Shown: piece by piece, positions 28,710-42,491 of the stretch
Layout of the letters: every line of letters starts with the position of its first letter
How positions within the stretch are numbered: the stretch's first letter is position 1
Source of the DNA: Pseudomonas costantinii
GTDB lineage: Bacteria > Pseudomonadota > Gammaproteobacteria > Pseudomonadales > Pseudomonadaceae
Reading direction: 5' to 3'
DNA length: 64,000 nt
Assembly (NCBI RefSeq): GCF_001870435.1
Contig: NZ_MDDR01000025.1
Coordinates: 62,001 to 126,000 of the forward strand
Translations under genes and position numbers: made by a program
The notes under the pieces: model-generated
The model's database searches: none
The model's input: only the letters and a program-made list of their open reading frames with translations
What the model was told of the DNA's origin: nothing

Positions 28710-28922
28710 TCAGCCTTCTGCTTGTACTTCGTCTGCTTGCAGGCCTTTTTGGCCTTGAACCGAAACGAAGGTGACTTTCTGGCCTTCTTTCAGGCTTTTG
28801 AAGCCGTTGCCCTGAATAGCGCGGAAATGGACGAACAGATCCGGACCGCTTTCTGGAGTGATAAAACCAAACCCTTTCTCGTCGTTAAACCACTTGACGG
28901 TACCGCTCTGACGATTCGACAT
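28710..28922 (-). CDS. Cold-shock domain protein (CspA/CapB family)
   Basis: This is a single-stranded nucleic-acid chaperone of the cold-shock family. The 70-aa product has RNP1 (KGFGFI) and RNP2 (LFVHF) in a five-stranded OB fold. An in-frame upstream ATG would add 15 residues. The ATG at 28922 ([14 protein letters not shown]) follows GGAAAGAAGAA and gives the normal length, so it is preferred. The long upstream non-coding stretch may carry a structured 5' leader, as in other csp genes, but I cannot show this. Confidence 0.93.
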   Translation of the reverse strand: MSNRQSGTVKWFNDEKGFGFITPESGPDLFVHFRAIQGNGFKSLKEGQKVTFVSVQGQKGLQADEVQAEG

Positions 28923-29312
28923 TTCTTCTTTCCTATGACGCAAAAAATTAATGACAGCCCCTTTCACATGAAAGAGTACTGGGCTGAGTTGCAGGAAAGT
29001 AAGAGACGTCGAACGGGTTGTAGCAAACTTTGGCTACTGCCCAGGTCCAGGTTCAAAGCGACCCATGCAAACACAGTGATTAAACTTTACGCCAACTAAT
29101 GCAGAAAAAACAAGCCCTGCCAAAAGCCCAGCTTTTGCTCGGTTTCATGACACTTTGGTCAACAAAAACGGATCCCGCTTATTCGATAGAATTGATCACT
29201 TGTTATAGGTTAGTTCCTATTGTATTGACTATCGTCAATGCACTGTTTTATGGCGGTTGCGTTACAGTTTAGTGCGCGTTAACGCAACCGCGTTACTTAT
29301 AGGAACAGTCAA
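28923..29312. other. 390-bp intergenic region between csp and gcvT
   Basis: This region holds the upstream leader of the cold-shock gene (right to left) and the tail of the gcvT transcript. Two symmetrical elements are visible: TTGACTATCGTCAA at 29225-29238, and a perfect 12-bp inverted repeat GCGGTTGCGTTA (29253-29264) / TAACGCAACCGC (29280-29291) 22 bp after the gcvT stop. No T-run follows the latter on the minus strand. No gene is supported here. Confidence 0.6.
29253..29291 (-). repeat. Perfect 12-bp inverted repeat downstream of gcvT
   Basis: Arms GCGGTTGCGTTA and TAACGCAACCGC are separated by 15 bases. It could be the transcription end of the gcv operon or an operator. There is no poly-T tract. 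Confidence 0.6.
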
Positions 29313-30437
29313 TCAGCCACGGTAGTAACGCTGCGGCACAAATGGCATTTTACTTACACGCAGTGGCACCTTTTTCCCACGTACCAACGCAGAGACCTCG
29401 GTATCCAGTGCGATGAACGCGCTGTCCAGGTAACCCATGGCCAGCGGGCCGCCCAAGGTTGGGCCAAAACCGCCGCTGCACACGCTGCCGATCACGGTGC
29501 CATGTTCGTCGACGATCTCCGCACCTTCACGCACGGGTGTGCGTTCTTGGGGCAGCAGGCCTACTCGCTTGCGGCTCACACCGGCTTGCTGCTGGGTGAA
29601 GATCCGGTCAGCGCCCGGGAAGCCACCGGCACGCGCGCCATCAGCGCGACGGGCCTTGGAGATGGCCCACAGCAGGCTGGCTTCAATCGGCGTGGTCTCG
29701 GTGTTCATGTCGTGGCCGTACAGGCACAGGCCAGCTTCCAGGCGCAGGGAGTCGCGGGCGCCCAGGCCGATGGCCTGTACTTCGGTCTCGGCCAGCAGGC
29801 TGCGGGCCAGGCTTTCGGCGTTGGCGGCGGGCACGGAGATTTCAAAACCGTCTTCACCGGTGTAGCCGGAACGGCTGACGTAGCAGTCCACACCGAGCAG
29901 ACGCAGGGTGGCGAACTGCATGAACGTCATCTTGGTCACTTCAGGTGCCAGGCGTGCCAGTACCTTCACCGCCGCCGGGCCTTGCAGGGCCAGCAGCGCG
30001 CGTTCTTCGAACAGTGGTTCGATGGTGCACTGGTCGCCGATATGTTTGCGCAGGTGGGCCAGATCCTGATCCTTGCAGGCCGCGTTGACCACCAGGAACA
30101 GCTCGTCGTTACCCAGGTTGGCGACCATCAGGTCGTCGAGGATGCCACCCTGGTCATTGGTGAACATCGCATAGCGCTGCATGCCCATCGGCAGGTCGAT
30201 GATGTCGACCGGCACCAGGGTTTCCAGGGCCTTGGCGGCGTTCGCGCCGGTCAGGCGGATCTGGCCCATGTGGGACACGTCGAACAACCCGGCCTGTTCA
30301 CGGGTATGCAGGTGTTCCTTCATCACGCCCAGCGGGTATTGCACCGGCATGTCGTAGCCGGCGAAGGGCACCATGCGCGCGCCCAGTTCGATGTGCAGCG
30401 CATGCAATGGGGTTTTCAACAGGGTTTCGGTGGACAT
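29313..30437 (-). CDS. gcvT: Glycine cleavage system aminomethyltransferase GcvT
   Basis: GcvT (T-protein) transfers the methylene group from aminomethyl-lipoyl GcvH to tetrahydrofolate, releasing ammonia. The 374-aa product opens with [26 protein letters not shown] and has the catalytic-Asp region [12 protein letters not shown] (near residues 50-61), [10 protein letters not shown] and the C-terminal [15 protein letters not shown]. It is the last gene of gcvH-gcvP-sdaA-gcvT, 39 bp after sdaA. Confidence 0.95.
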   Translation of the reverse strand: MSTETLLKTPLHALHIELGARMVPFAGYDMPVQYPLGVMKEHLHTREQAGLFDVSHMGQIRLTGANAAKALETLVPVDIIDLPMGMQRYAMFTNDQGGILDDLMVANLGNDELFLVVNAACKDQDLAHLRKHIGDQCTIEPLFEERALLALQGPAAVKVLARLAPEVTKMTFMQFATLRLLGVDCYVSRSGYTGEDGFEISVPAANAESLARSLLAETEVQAIGLGARDSLRLEAGLCLYGHDMNTETTPIEASLLWAISKARRADGARAGGFPGADRIFTQQQAGVSRKRVGLLPQERTPVREGAEIVDEHGTVIGSVCSGGFGPTLGGPLAMGYLDSAFIALDTEVSALVRGKKVPLRVSKMPFVPQRYYRG

Positions 30438-30476
30438 ATTCAGCTCCTGAAAAACGTGCGGACGCGCCTTTGGGCG

Positions 30477-31853
<1,377 letters not shown>

Positions 31854-31900
31854 GGTTGTTCTCCGGTTTCTTATTATTTTTTGAAGGCTGACTCGGTCAA

Positions 31901-31932
31901 GTGTGGGAGGGAGTAAGCCCCCTCCCACATTT
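31901..31932. repeat. REP-like hairpin between gcvP and sdaA
   Basis: Arms GTGGGAGGG/CCCTCCCAC lie around AGTAAGCC, inside the gcv operon. It may modulate relative mRNA levels of the flanking genes. Confidence 0.65.
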
Positions 31933-31955
31933 TTGACCGCGTTCAGCCAGTCAGG

Positions 31956-34793
<2,838 letters not shown>

Positions 34794-34803
34794 GGCGCGC
34801 TCC

Positions 34804-35187
34804 TCAGGCTTGCGCGTTGGCTTTGATCAGGCGGTCGTACGCATCCTGATCCAACAGCTTAGCTACTGCATCGGCATCGGCCGGTTTAAAACGGAAGAAC
34901 CAGCCTTGGCCCATCGGGTCTTCGTTGACCAATTCCGGGCTGTCGCTCAGTTGTTCGTTCACTTCCAGCACTTCGCCAGTCAGGGGCATGTACACGCCGC
35001 TGGCGGCTTTGACCGATTCCACGGTGGACGCTTCAGCGCCCTTGTCGTAGGCCTGCAACTCAGGCAGTTGTACGAAAACCACATCACCCAGCGCGTTCTG
35101 TGCGAAAGCGGTGATACCCACGGTGACGCTGCCGTCAGCTTCGGCGCGCAGCCATTCGTGATCTTCAGTGAAACGCAACTCGCTCAT
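34804..35187 (-). CDS. gcvH: Glycine cleavage system H protein GcvH
   Basis: GcvH is the lipoylated carrier that shuttles the aminomethyl group between GcvP, GcvT and dihydrolipoamide dehydrogenase. The 127-aa product has the lipoylation motif TVESVKA with Lys60 and the family start [10 protein letters not shown]. It is the first gene of the operon, about 60 bp downstream of a sigma-54-type promoter and the GcsR-like operator array. Confidence 0.96.
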   Translation of the reverse strand: MSELRFTEDHEWLRAEADGSVTVGITAFAQNALGDVVFVQLPELQAYDKGAEASTVESVKAASGVYMPLTGEVLEVNEQLSDSPELVNEDPMGQGWFFRFKPADADAVAKLLDQDAYDRLIKANAQA

Positions 35188-35248
35188 GGAAACTCCTCGG
35201 GGCCAGATTCGTCTGGTGGACGGGATTGGAATAATGAGGAGTTGCTTA

Positions 35249-35263
35249 GCAAAATCGCGGCCA
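35249..35263 (-). promoter_or_regulatory. sigma-54 (-24/-12) promoter of gcvH-gcvP-sdaA-gcvT
   Basis: Read on the minus strand the sequence is TGGCCGCGATTTTGC, with GG and GC exactly ten bases apart as in the TGGCAC-N5-TTGC consensus. Transcription would begin near 35237, about 50 bases ahead of gcvH. The adjacent activator gene carries the sigma-54 contact motif GAFTGA, which supports the call. Confidence 0.8.
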
Positions 35264-35327
35264 ATGTTATTAAGTCTTTATAAATCAATGATTTAATAAA
35301 ATTGGTTATAGCGTTATACATCGAGGC

Positions 35328-35445
35328 TGTAGCGATTTCGCTACAGGGAGGCGCATGAAAAAAAGCCTATGTGGATCAAAGCCTTGCATGGCGCGCAAAA
35401 AACAGGGTTGTAGCGATATCGTTCCGCTGTAGCGCTTTCAGTACA
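35328..35445 (-). promoter_or_regulatory. gcsR box: Three GcsR-type operator 18-mers upstream of gcvH
   Basis: TGTAGCGATTTCGCTACA (35328-35345), TGTAGCGATATCGTTCCG (35409-35426) and TGTAGCGCTTTCAGTACA (35428-35445) all fit TGTAACG-N4-CGTTCCG, the recognition sequence I recall for P. aeruginosa GcsR. They lie 65-180 bp upstream of the -24/-12 promoter, a normal enhancer distance, between the gcv operon and the regulator's own 3' end. Confidence 0.8.
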
Positions 35446-35484
35446 GTGGATGTCGTTCTCAGACCACATTTGGACCGAGTGCAA

Positions 35485-36993
35485 TCAATTCTTACCGGGA
35501 ATGCCGTATTTGCGCAGGCGATGGGCGATGGCCGTGTGGGAAGTTTGCAGGCGGCTGGCCAATTGGCGGGTCGAGGGGTAGCTGGTGTAGAGCTTTTCCA
35601 GCAGGCTGCGCTCGAAGTCTTCCACTGCCTGTTCCAGGCTGTCGATTTCCCCGTCGCTTTGGCGTGCCACCGAGGTGCCGGCGATGTCCAGGTCGCCAAT
35701 ATCCACCAGGCTGCTTTCACAAATGGCCGCGGCGCGGAAGATCACGTTCTGCAATTGCCGCACATTGCCCGGCCAGCGGTTACCCAACAGCGCCGGGTAA
35801 GTGCCGGGCGCCAGGCGGCACACCGGGCGTTGGATCTGCGCGCAGGCCTGCTGCATGAAGTAACGGGCGAGCAGCAGAATGTCCTGGCCGCGTTCGCGCA
35901 GCGGCGGCACTTCAACGTTGAGTACGTTGAGGCGGTAGAACAGGTCTTCACGAAAGGTGCCTTCGCTGACCATCTTTTCCAGGTCGCGGTGGGTGGCGCT
36001 GAGGATGCGCACATTGACCTTCACTTCGCGGTCACCGCCCACACGGCGGAAACTGCCGTCGTTGAGAAAACGCAGCAACTTGGCCTGTAAGTACGGCGAC
36101 ATTTCGCCGATCTCATCCAGAAACACCGTGCCCTGGTTGGCCAACTCCATCAGGCCCGGCTTGCCGCCTCGCTGGGCGCCGGTAAAGGCGCCGGGGGCGT
36201 AGCCGAACAACTCGCTCTCGGCGAGGTTCTCCGGCAGTGCTGCGCAGTTCAGCGCCAGAAACGGCGCACTGTGGCGCGCGCTGATCGCATGGCAGGCTCG
36301 GGCCACCAGCTCTTTGCCGGTGCCGGTCTCGCCCTGAATCAACAACGGTGCATCCAACGCCGCCACCCGCTGCGCCCGCGCCTTGAGGGTGCGAATGACG
36401 GGGGACTCGCCCAGCAGCGCATCAAACCCTTCGGCATGGTCGTGGTGCAGCGCCGACAGTTGTTCGCCGATGCGGTTGGGTTGGTACAGGGTCAGCAGGG
36501 CGCCGGCGTCGGTGATCGGCGTGGCGTCCAGCAGCAGGGTCTGGCCGTTGACGCTGATTTCGCGCAGGGCCAGGCGAAAGCCATGTTCCAGCAAGGTCTC
36601 CAGCAGCGCCGGGTCGTTGAACAGCTCGGCGATGCTTTCCCCAGCCGGTTCGCGGCCGTACAGGGCGATCAGTGCAGGGTTGGCCAGCAGGATTTTGCCC
36701 GCGCTGTCCAACGCCAGCACCGGGTCGGTCATGGCGGCCAGCAGGGCGTCGAGTTGCAGGTGGCGGCGCTGGCCGGGAAGGATGTCCACCACGGTAACCG
36801 CCTGCACACCGTGCACGCTGAACAGCGCGTCGCGCAGTTCTTCGAGGACGTCGGCGCTGAGGGTCGGCGCGTCGATATAGACGTTGGGCGGCACCATCTC
36901 CACTGCATCCAGGTTGAGATTGCGCCCACCGAGCAAGGCCAGGACTTCCTGGGTAATGCCGACGCGGTCGATGAAGCTGACGTGGATACGCAT
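35485..36993 (-). CDS. gcsR: sigma-54-dependent TyrR-like activator of glycine catabolism (GcsR)
   Basis: This is an enhancer-binding protein of the TyrR type. The 502-aa product has an N-terminal ACT-like segment (MRIHVSFIDRVGITQEVLA, about 1-75), a PAS-like segment (about 80-190), an AAA+ domain with Walker A GETGTGKE, the sigma-54 contact GAFTGA (near residue 272) and DEIGEM, and a C-terminal helix-turn-helix (STRQLASRLQTSHTAIAHRLRKYG). It lies upstream of gcvH in the same direction. In P. aeruginosa the orthologue PA2449/GcsR activates gcvH2P2-glyA2-sdaA-gcvT2 in response to glycine, and the operator matches here support the same role. Confidence 0.9.
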   Translation of the reverse strand: MRIHVSFIDRVGITQEVLALLGGRNLNLDAVEMVPPNVYIDAPTLSADVLEELRDALFSVHGVQAVTVVDILPGQRRHLQLDALLAAMTDPVLALDSAGKILLANPALIALYGREPAGESIAELFNDPALLETLLEHGFRLALREISVNGQTLLLDATPITDAGALLTLYQPNRIGEQLSALHHDHAEGFDALLGESPVIRTLKARAQRVAALDAPLLIQGETGTGKELVARACHAISARHSAPFLALNCAALPENLAESELFGYAPGAFTGAQRGGKPGLMELANQGTVFLDEIGEMSPYLQAKLLRFLNDGSFRRVGGDREVKVNVRILSATHRDLEKMVSEGTFREDLFYRLNVLNVEVPPLRERGQDILLLARYFMQQACAQIQRPVCRLAPGTYPALLGNRWPGNVRQLQNVIFRAAAICESSLVDIGDLDIAGTSVARQSDGEIDSLEQAVEDFERSLLEKLYTSYPSTRQLASRLQTSHTAIAHRLRKYGIPGKN

Positions 36994-37096
36994 GGGGTGG
37001 CTGACAAATCTGCAGAGCGAGAGGCGGCAAGTATGCCTTGGAGACGATGGAGATCAAAATGCGGGAGCTGGTTTACCTGTGAGAAAGGAGTTGAAT

Positions 37097-37230
37097 GATC
37101 GTTCCCACGCTCTGCGTGGGAATGCCGCCATGGACGCTCCGCGTCCCGCTGTCGATTCAGGTTTCAAGTCCTGCGCAAAGTGACGCACAGCGTCACGGGA
37201 TGCATTCCCACGCGGAGCGTGGGAACGATC
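37097..37230. repeat. Large palindromic repeat, copy 1 (downstream of DUF5064 gene)
   Basis: The element begins GATCGTTCCCACGCTCTGCG and ends with the complementary CGTGGGAACGATC. Inside are further palindromic arms (GACGCTCCGCGTC; GTGACGCACAGCGTCAC). It shares its outer arms and layout with the copy at 38573-38685. The two copies flank arcC and the DUF5064 gene. Confidence 0.85.
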
Positions 37231-37241
37231 ATCGGGTGCAA

Positions 37242-37604
37242 CTACTCGAGGTGTTCGGGTTTGATCGGATCGCCCGGCTTCACATCCAACTGATGCCGCA
37301 CATCCTCAAACATCAGATCGTACTGCTTGTGCATCTGCCCATTAAGCACGGCAGCCTTCGGCATTCCATACTTCTGCGCGATCTTCATCGCATAGCGGGC
37401 AAAGTCGAACGCTTGGTCCTTGGGCAAAAAGAACTCTTCCTTGAGGTCCTTGCCTTGCACCGAACCGTGCATCTTGAACAGCATTCCCTTGCCTTCCTTT
37501 GGGTCCTGGCTGACTTCGTAGTCGATGCACAGGTTGTAGCTGTGGTCGTCCTTGGTGAGCGCGTGACGTTCAATGTGCAAGTGACCAGGTTCAAAGGTGG
37601 CCAT
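37242..37604 (-). CDS. DUF5064 family protein
   Basis: This is a 120-aa acidic/basic mixed soluble protein of a family found mainly in Pseudomonas (recalled as DUF5064); its function is unknown. There is no signal peptide. Conserved-looking segments are FEPGHLHIERHAL near the start and YDLMFEDVRHQLDVKPGDPI near the end. It lies 18 bp after arcC in the same direction, so it is probably cotranscribed with the arginine deiminase operon, followed by a large palindromic repeat. Confidence 0.8.
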   Translation of the reverse strand: MATFEPGHLHIERHALTKDDHSYNLCIDYEVSQDPKEGKGMLFKMHGSVQGKDLKEEFFLPKDQAFDFARYAMKIAQKYGMPKAAVLNGQMHKQYDLMFEDVRHQLDVKPGDPIKPEHLE

Positions 37605-37622
37605 AGGCGTTTCTCCTCTACT

Positions 37623-38552
37623 TCATAGGTAGGTGATGCCAGGTTTTGCCGTGCTGATCCGCGTGCCGGCACTGCCCTGGACGATGGCTTCGATGTCCGA
37701 GAGTGAACCGATGACTGCGGTTTTGCCAGTCTGGCGGGCGAACTCACAGGCGGCTTGAACCTTGGGCCCCATGGAGCCGGCGGCGAAGCCGAGTTTTTCC
37801 ATTTCGTCGGGGTGGGCCTGGCCGATGGCTTTTTGGGTCGGCTTGCCGTAGTCGATAAAGGCGGCGTTGACGTCAGTGGCGATCACCAGCAAATCGGCGT
37901 GCAGTTGCCCGGCGAGGAGGGACGAGCAGAGGTCCTTATCGATCACTGCCTCGATGCCTTTGAGCTTGCCGTCATCACCGTACATCGTTGGAATCCCACC
38001 GCCGCCGGCGCAAATAACAATGCTGCCTTTTTCCAGCAACCAGGTGATTGGGCGGATTTCAAAGATGCGCTTCGGACGCGGGCTGGCAACTACGCGGCGG
38101 TATTTATCGCCATCCGGCGCGATGGCCCAGCCTTTTTCAGCGGCCAGTTTTTCAGCTTCGGCTTTGGAGTACACCGGGCCGATGGGTTTGGTGGGGTTTT
38201 TGAAGGCCGGATCTTTGGCGTCGACTTCCACCTGAGTGAGCAAGGTGGCGAAGGGCACTTCGAAGTCCAGCAGATTGCCCAGTTCCTGTTCGATGATGTA
38301 GCCGATCATGCCCTCGGTCTCGGCGCCCAAAACGTCCAGCGGGTATGGCGAAACCTGGGTGTAGGCCGCCGCCTGCAGCGACAGCAGGCCGACTTGCGGG
38401 CCATTGCCGTGGGCGATCACCAGTTCGTTGCCGGGGTAGATCTTGGCGATCTGTTCGGTGGCGATCCGGATATTGGCGCGTTGGTTGTCCGCGGTCATGG
38501 GTTCACCACGGCGGAGCAGGGCGTTACCGCCCAGTGCAACGACGATACGCAT
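37623..38552 (-). CDS. arcC: Carbamate kinase ArcC
   Basis: ArcC makes ATP from carbamoyl phosphate and ADP, the energy-yielding last step of the arginine deiminase pathway. The 309-aa product has the start [19 protein letters not shown], the HGNGPQVG motif and the AGGGGIPT motif of the amino-acid kinase fold. It is separated from arcB by 141 bp containing a large palindrome, which may uncouple or stabilise the transcript. Confidence 0.95.
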   Translation of the reverse strand: MRIVVALGGNALLRRGEPMTADNQRANIRIATEQIAKIYPGNELVIAHGNGPQVGLLSLQAAAYTQVSPYPLDVLGAETEGMIGYIIEQELGNLLDFEVPFATLLTQVEVDAKDPAFKNPTKPIGPVYSKAEAEKLAAEKGWAIAPDGDKYRRVVASPRPKRIFEIRPITWLLEKGSIVICAGGGGIPTMYGDDGKLKGIEAVIDKDLCSSLLAGQLHADLLVIATDVNAAFIDYGKPTQKAIGQAHPDEMEKLGFAAGSMGPKVQAACEFARQTGKTAVIGSLSDIEAIVQGSAGTRISTAKPGITYL

Positions 38553-38572
38553 AATGCAATCCTTCTAGAGAT

Positions 38573-38685
38573 GATCGTTCCCACGCTCTGCGTGGGAATG
38601 CATCCTGTGACGCTCCGCGTCACGACTTTAAGTGCAGACGCGGAGCGTCCAGGGCGGCATTCCCACGCAGAGCGTGGGAACGATC
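38573..38685. repeat. Large palindromic repeat, copy 2 (between arcB and arcC)
   Basis: Outer arms GATCGTTCCCACGCTCTGCG and its inverse at the right end, with inner arms GTGACGCTCCGCGTCAC and GACGCGGAGCGTC. This is the same family as the copy at 37097-37230, with a different centre. Confidence 0.85.
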
Positions 38686-38693
38686 AGTGGAAG

Positions 38694-39704
38694 TTAGATA
38701 TCCGCCAACGCCGACACCAGAATCGCCTTGATGGTGTGCATGCGGTTTTCCGCCTGCTCGAACGCGATATTGGCGGGCGACTCAAACACCTCTTCGGTCA
38801 CTTCCACACCATTGGCCAGGTTCGGATAGCGCGCGGCGATGTCCTTGCCGACCTTGGTTTCGCTGTTGTGGAATGCCGGCAGGCAGTGCATGAATTTCAC
38901 CCGAGGATTGCCCGAGGCTTTCATCATCTTGGCGTTGACCTGGTACGGCAGCAGTTGCTCGATACGCTCGTCCCACGCTTCTACCGGCTCACCCATCGAC
39001 ACCCAGATATCGGTATGGATGAAGTCCACGCCCTTGACCGCTTCTTTCGGGTCTTCGGTGATGGTGATGCGCGCGCCGCTTTCCTCGGCAAATGCCTGGC
39101 ACTGCTTGATGAAATCTTCATGGGGCCACAGGGCTTTCGGTGCGCCGATGCGCACGTCCATGCCCAGCTTGGCGCCGATCATCAGCAGTGAGTTACCCAT
39201 GTTGTAACGGGCGTCACCGAGGTAGGCGTAGCTGATGTCATGCAGCGGCTTGTCGCTGTGTTCGCGCATGGTCAGGGTGTCGGCAATCATTTGCGTCGGG
39301 TGGAATTCGGCGGTCAGGCCGTTGAACACCGGCACGCCAGCGAACTTGGCCAGCTCTTCGACGATTTCCTGTTCAAAGCCACGGTACTCGATGGCATCGA
39401 ACATACGGCCCAGCACGCGGGCGGTGTCTTTCATGCTTTCTTTGTGGCCGATCTGCGACGACACCGGGTCGATATAAGTGACGTGGGCGCCTTGGTCATG
39501 GGCCGCTACTTCGAACGCGCAGCGGGTGCGGGTCGAGGTTTTTTCGAAAATCAGCGCGATGTTTTTGCCCTTCAGGTGCGGACGCTCGGTGCCGGTGTAT
39601 TTGGCGCGTTTGAGGTCGCGGGACAGGTCCAGCAGGTAGTGCAGCTCGCGAGTGGTGTGGTGCATCAGCGAGAGCAGGCTGCGGTTGCGCATGTTAAAAG
39701 CCAT
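38694..39704 (-). CDS. arcB: Catabolic ornithine carbamoyltransferase ArcB
   Basis: ArcB splits citrulline with phosphate to ornithine and carbamoyl phosphate. The 336-aa product has the carbamoyl-phosphate motif [16 protein letters not shown] (about 53-68), the ornithine/citrulline loop HCLPAFH and the [12 protein letters not shown] stretch. Length and operon position indicate the catabolic form rather than ArgF. Confidence 0.95.
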   Translation of the reverse strand: MAFNMRNRSLLSLMHHTTRELHYLLDLSRDLKRAKYTGTERPHLKGKNIALIFEKTSTRTRCAFEVAAHDQGAHVTYIDPVSSQIGHKESMKDTARVLGRMFDAIEYRGFEQEIVEELAKFAGVPVFNGLTAEFHPTQMIADTLTMREHSDKPLHDISYAYLGDARYNMGNSLLMIGAKLGMDVRIGAPKALWPHEDFIKQCQAFAEESGARITITEDPKEAVKGVDFIHTDIWVSMGEPVEAWDERIEQLLPYQVNAKMMKASGNPRVKFMHCLPAFHNSETKVGKDIAARYPNLANGVEVTEEVFESPANIAFEQAENRMHTIKAILVSALADI

Positions 39705-39773
39705 GATGGATCTCCTTCTGTTTAGGTTATCCCCTTGGCCGGCGCTTTGTGGGCGGCGGCCAAGGCCTGAAAA

Positions 39774-41030
39774 TTAATAGTCGATAGGGTCGCGAATGAT
39801 CGGGCAGGTCATGCAGTGGCCGCCGCCCCGGCCCCGGCCGAGTTCACCGGCGCTGATGGTGATGACTTCCACACCGGCCTTGCGCAGCAGGGTGTTGGTG
39901 TAGGTGTTGCGGTCGTAACCAATGACCACGCCTGGCTCCACGGCCACCACGTTGTTGCCGTCGTCCCACTGTTCGCGTTCGGCGGCGAAGGCATTGCCGC
40001 CGGTTTCTACTACGCGCAGGGCCTTGAGGTTGAGTGCCGCGGCCACGGTGTCGAGGAAGTTGGTTTTCTCCCGTTGGATATCGATACCGTGCGGTTTGCT
40101 CTCGTCAGGACGCAGGGTGAACGCGACGATCTGGTTGACCACTTCGGGGAAGATGGTCACCAGGTCGCGATCGCAGAAGCTGAATACGGTATCCAGGTGC
40201 ATCGCCGCGCGGGATTTCGGCAGGCCGGCAACGATCACGCGTTCCACCGCCTTGTTCTTGAACAGGTTGCGCGCCAGTTGGCCGATAGCCTGGTGGGACG
40301 AGCGTTCGCCCATGCCGATCAAGACCACGCCGTTGCCAATCGGCATCACGTCACCGCCTTCCAGCGTGGAGGCACCGTGCTCCTGGTCGGGGTCGCCGTA
40401 CCAGATCTGGAAGTCCGCGTTGGTGAACTCGGGGTGGAATTTGTAAATGGCGCTGGCCAACAGGGTTTCCTGACGTCGCGCCGGCCAGTACATCGGGTTC
40501 AGCGTCACGCCGCCGTAGATCCAGCAGGTGGTATCACGGGTGAACTGGGTGTTGGGCAGCGGTGGCAGGATGAAGCTTGAGTGGCCGAGGAAGTCGCGGA
40601 ACATCTCGATGGTCTTGCCACCGAAGCTGCTTGGCAGGTCATCGGCCGACACGCCACCGATCAGGAACTCGGCGATCTTGCGTGGCTCCAGGCTGCGCAG
40701 CCACGAGCCGACTTCATTGACCAAGCCCAGGCCAACCGTATTGGCGGTGATCTTGCGCTCCAGGATCCAGTCCAGCGCTTCGGGGTTGGCGACGATATCG
40801 GTCAGTAGGTTGTGCATTTCCAGCACATCGATGTCGCGCTCGCGCATCTTGGTCACGAAGTCGAAATGGTCGCGCTTGGCCTGGGCCACCCACAGCACGT
40901 CATCGAACAGCAGCTCATCGCAGTTATTGGGGGTCAGCCGCTGGTGGGCCAAGCCTGGGGAGCACACCATGACTTTGCGCAGTTTGCCGGCTTCGGAATG
41001 TACGCCGTACTTCACTTTTTCCGTGGTCAT
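39774..41030 (-). CDS. arcA: Arginine deiminase ArcA
   Basis: ArcA hydrolyses arginine to citrulline and ammonia. The 418-aa product has the length of the P. aeruginosa enzyme and the C-terminal GGGHCMTCP with catalytic Cys at residue 406. Other active-site motifs are EGGDVMPIG and HLDTVFSF. The frame is open to 41057, but the ATG at 41030 ([13 protein letters not shown]) matches the family start. It follows arcD by 33 bp. Confidence 0.96.
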   Translation of the reverse strand: MTTEKVKYGVHSEAGKLRKVMVCSPGLAHQRLTPNNCDELLFDDVLWVAQAKRDHFDFVTKMRERDIDVLEMHNLLTDIVANPEALDWILERKITANTVGLGLVNEVGSWLRSLEPRKIAEFLIGGVSADDLPSSFGGKTIEMFRDFLGHSSFILPPLPNTQFTRDTTCWIYGGVTLNPMYWPARRQETLLASAIYKFHPEFTNADFQIWYGDPDQEHGASTLEGGDVMPIGNGVVLIGMGERSSHQAIGQLARNLFKNKAVERVIVAGLPKSRAAMHLDTVFSFCDRDLVTIFPEVVNQIVAFTLRPDESKPHGIDIQREKTNFLDTVAAALNLKALRVVETGGNAFAAEREQWDDGNNVVAVEPGVVIGYDRNTYTNTLLRKAGVEVITISAGELGRGRGGGHCMTCPIIRDPIDY

Positions 41031-41063
41031 TACAGATCCTCCAGTGAACAAATCCATCTTGGG

Positions 41064-42491
41064 TTACAGAGTCAGGAAGCCCGAATAGAGGCCATAGCCC
41101 GCCACGAGGGCGCCTATGACGACTGCGGCGAAAATCAGCTTCTCGACGTTGGTGAAAATCGGTTTGCCCAGCTCACGCTTGGCCATGGCGAACAGGATCA
41201 CGCCGGGGGCGTAGAGCAGGGCGGAGAGCAGCAGGTATTTGGTGCCGCCGGCGTAAAGCAGCCACACCGCGTAGATCAATGCGATGGCGCCGATGAACAG
41301 GTCTTTCTTGCGCTCGCGCAGGGCGTTTTCGTAGGTCTCGCCGCGCACCGCCAGCAGCAGCGCGTAGGCCGCCGACCACAGGTAAGGCACCAGGATCATC
41401 GAGGTGGCGAGGTAGATCAGCGAGAGGTAAGTGCTGGCGGAAAACAGCGTGATCACCAGGAAAATCTGCACCATCGCGTTGGTCAGCCACAGGGCATTGG
41501 CCGGCACATGGTTGGCGTTTTCGCGGCGCAAAAACTCCGGCATGGTGTGGTCCTTGGCGGCGGCGAACATGATCTCCGCACACAGCAACACCCACGACAG
41601 CAGTGCCCCCAGCAAGGAAATGATCAAGCCAACGCTGATCAGCACCGCACCCCAGTGGCCCACCACATGCTCCAGCACGGCGGCCATCGACGGGTTCTGC
41701 AGCTTGGCCAGTTCCGGTTGGGTCATGATGCCCAGGGACAGCACGTTCACCAGCATCAGGAACAGCAGCACGGTGATAAAGCCGATCACGGTGGCTTTAC
41801 CGACGTCGGAGCGTTTTTCCGCACGGGACGAAAAGATGCTCGCGCCTTCGATGCCGATGAACACCCACACGGTGACCAGCATCATGTTGCGCACCTGGTT
41901 CATCACGCTGCCCAGGTCCGGGTTTTTCACGCCCCAGATGTCAGCGGTGAAGATGTCCAGCTTGAACGCGAACAATGCGATCAATACGAACAGCACCAGC
42001 GGCACCACCTTGGCGACGGTGGTCACCAGGTTGATGAAGGCTGCTTCCTTGATCCCGCGCAGCACCAGAAAATGCACGGCCCACAGCAACACCGAGGCAC
42101 CGATCACCGCAGCGGGTGTGTTGCCTTCGCCGAAGATGGGAAAGAAGTATCCGAGGGTGCTGAACAGCAACACGAAGTAACCGACGTTGCCTAGCCAGGC
42201 ACTGATCCAGTAGCCCCAGGCCGATGAGAAACCCATGTAGTCGCCGAAACCGGCCTTGGCGTAGGCGTACACCCCGCCGTCGAGGTCGGGCTTGCGGTTG
42301 GCCAGGGTCTGGAATACGAACGCGAGGGTCAACATGCCGATGGCGGTAATCACCCAACCGATCAACACCGCACCCACATCGGCGCTGGCGGCCATGTTTT
42401 GCGGCAGTGAGAAGATCCCGCCGCCAATCATTGAGCCCACGACAAGTGCAACCAGTGCACCTAATCGAAGTTTTCCGGGAGTTTCAGACAT
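41064..42491 (-). CDS. arcD: Arginine/ornithine antiporter ArcD
   Basis: ArcD exchanges external arginine for ornithine and starts the arcDABC operon. The 475-aa APC-family protein has about 12-13 membrane helices. It begins LRLGALVALVVGSMIGGGIFSLPQNMA and contains GVYAYAKAGFGDYMGF. The frame extends to 42548 but the ATG at 42491 (MSETPGKLRLG) is preferred. A second 475-aa ArcD-like gene diverges from it at 42939. I found no canonical TTGAT-N4-ATCAA Anr box in the shared upstream region. Confidence 0.93.
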   Translation of the reverse strand: MSETPGKLRLGALVALVVGSMIGGGIFSLPQNMAASADVGAVLIGWVITAIGMLTLAFVFQTLANRKPDLDGGVYAYAKAGFGDYMGFSSAWGYWISAWLGNVGYFVLLFSTLGYFFPIFGEGNTPAAVIGASVLLWAVHFLVLRGIKEAAFINLVTTVAKVVPLVLFVLIALFAFKLDIFTADIWGVKNPDLGSVMNQVRNMMLVTVWVFIGIEGASIFSSRAEKRSDVGKATVIGFITVLLFLMLVNVLSLGIMTQPELAKLQNPSMAAVLEHVVGHWGAVLISVGLIISLLGALLSWVLLCAEIMFAAAKDHTMPEFLRRENANHVPANALWLTNAMVQIFLVITLFSASTYLSLIYLATSMILVPYLWSAAYALLLAVRGETYENALRERKKDLFIGAIALIYAVWLLYAGGTKYLLLSALLYAPGVILFAMAKRELGKPIFTNVEKLIFAAVVIGALVAGYGLYSGFLTL

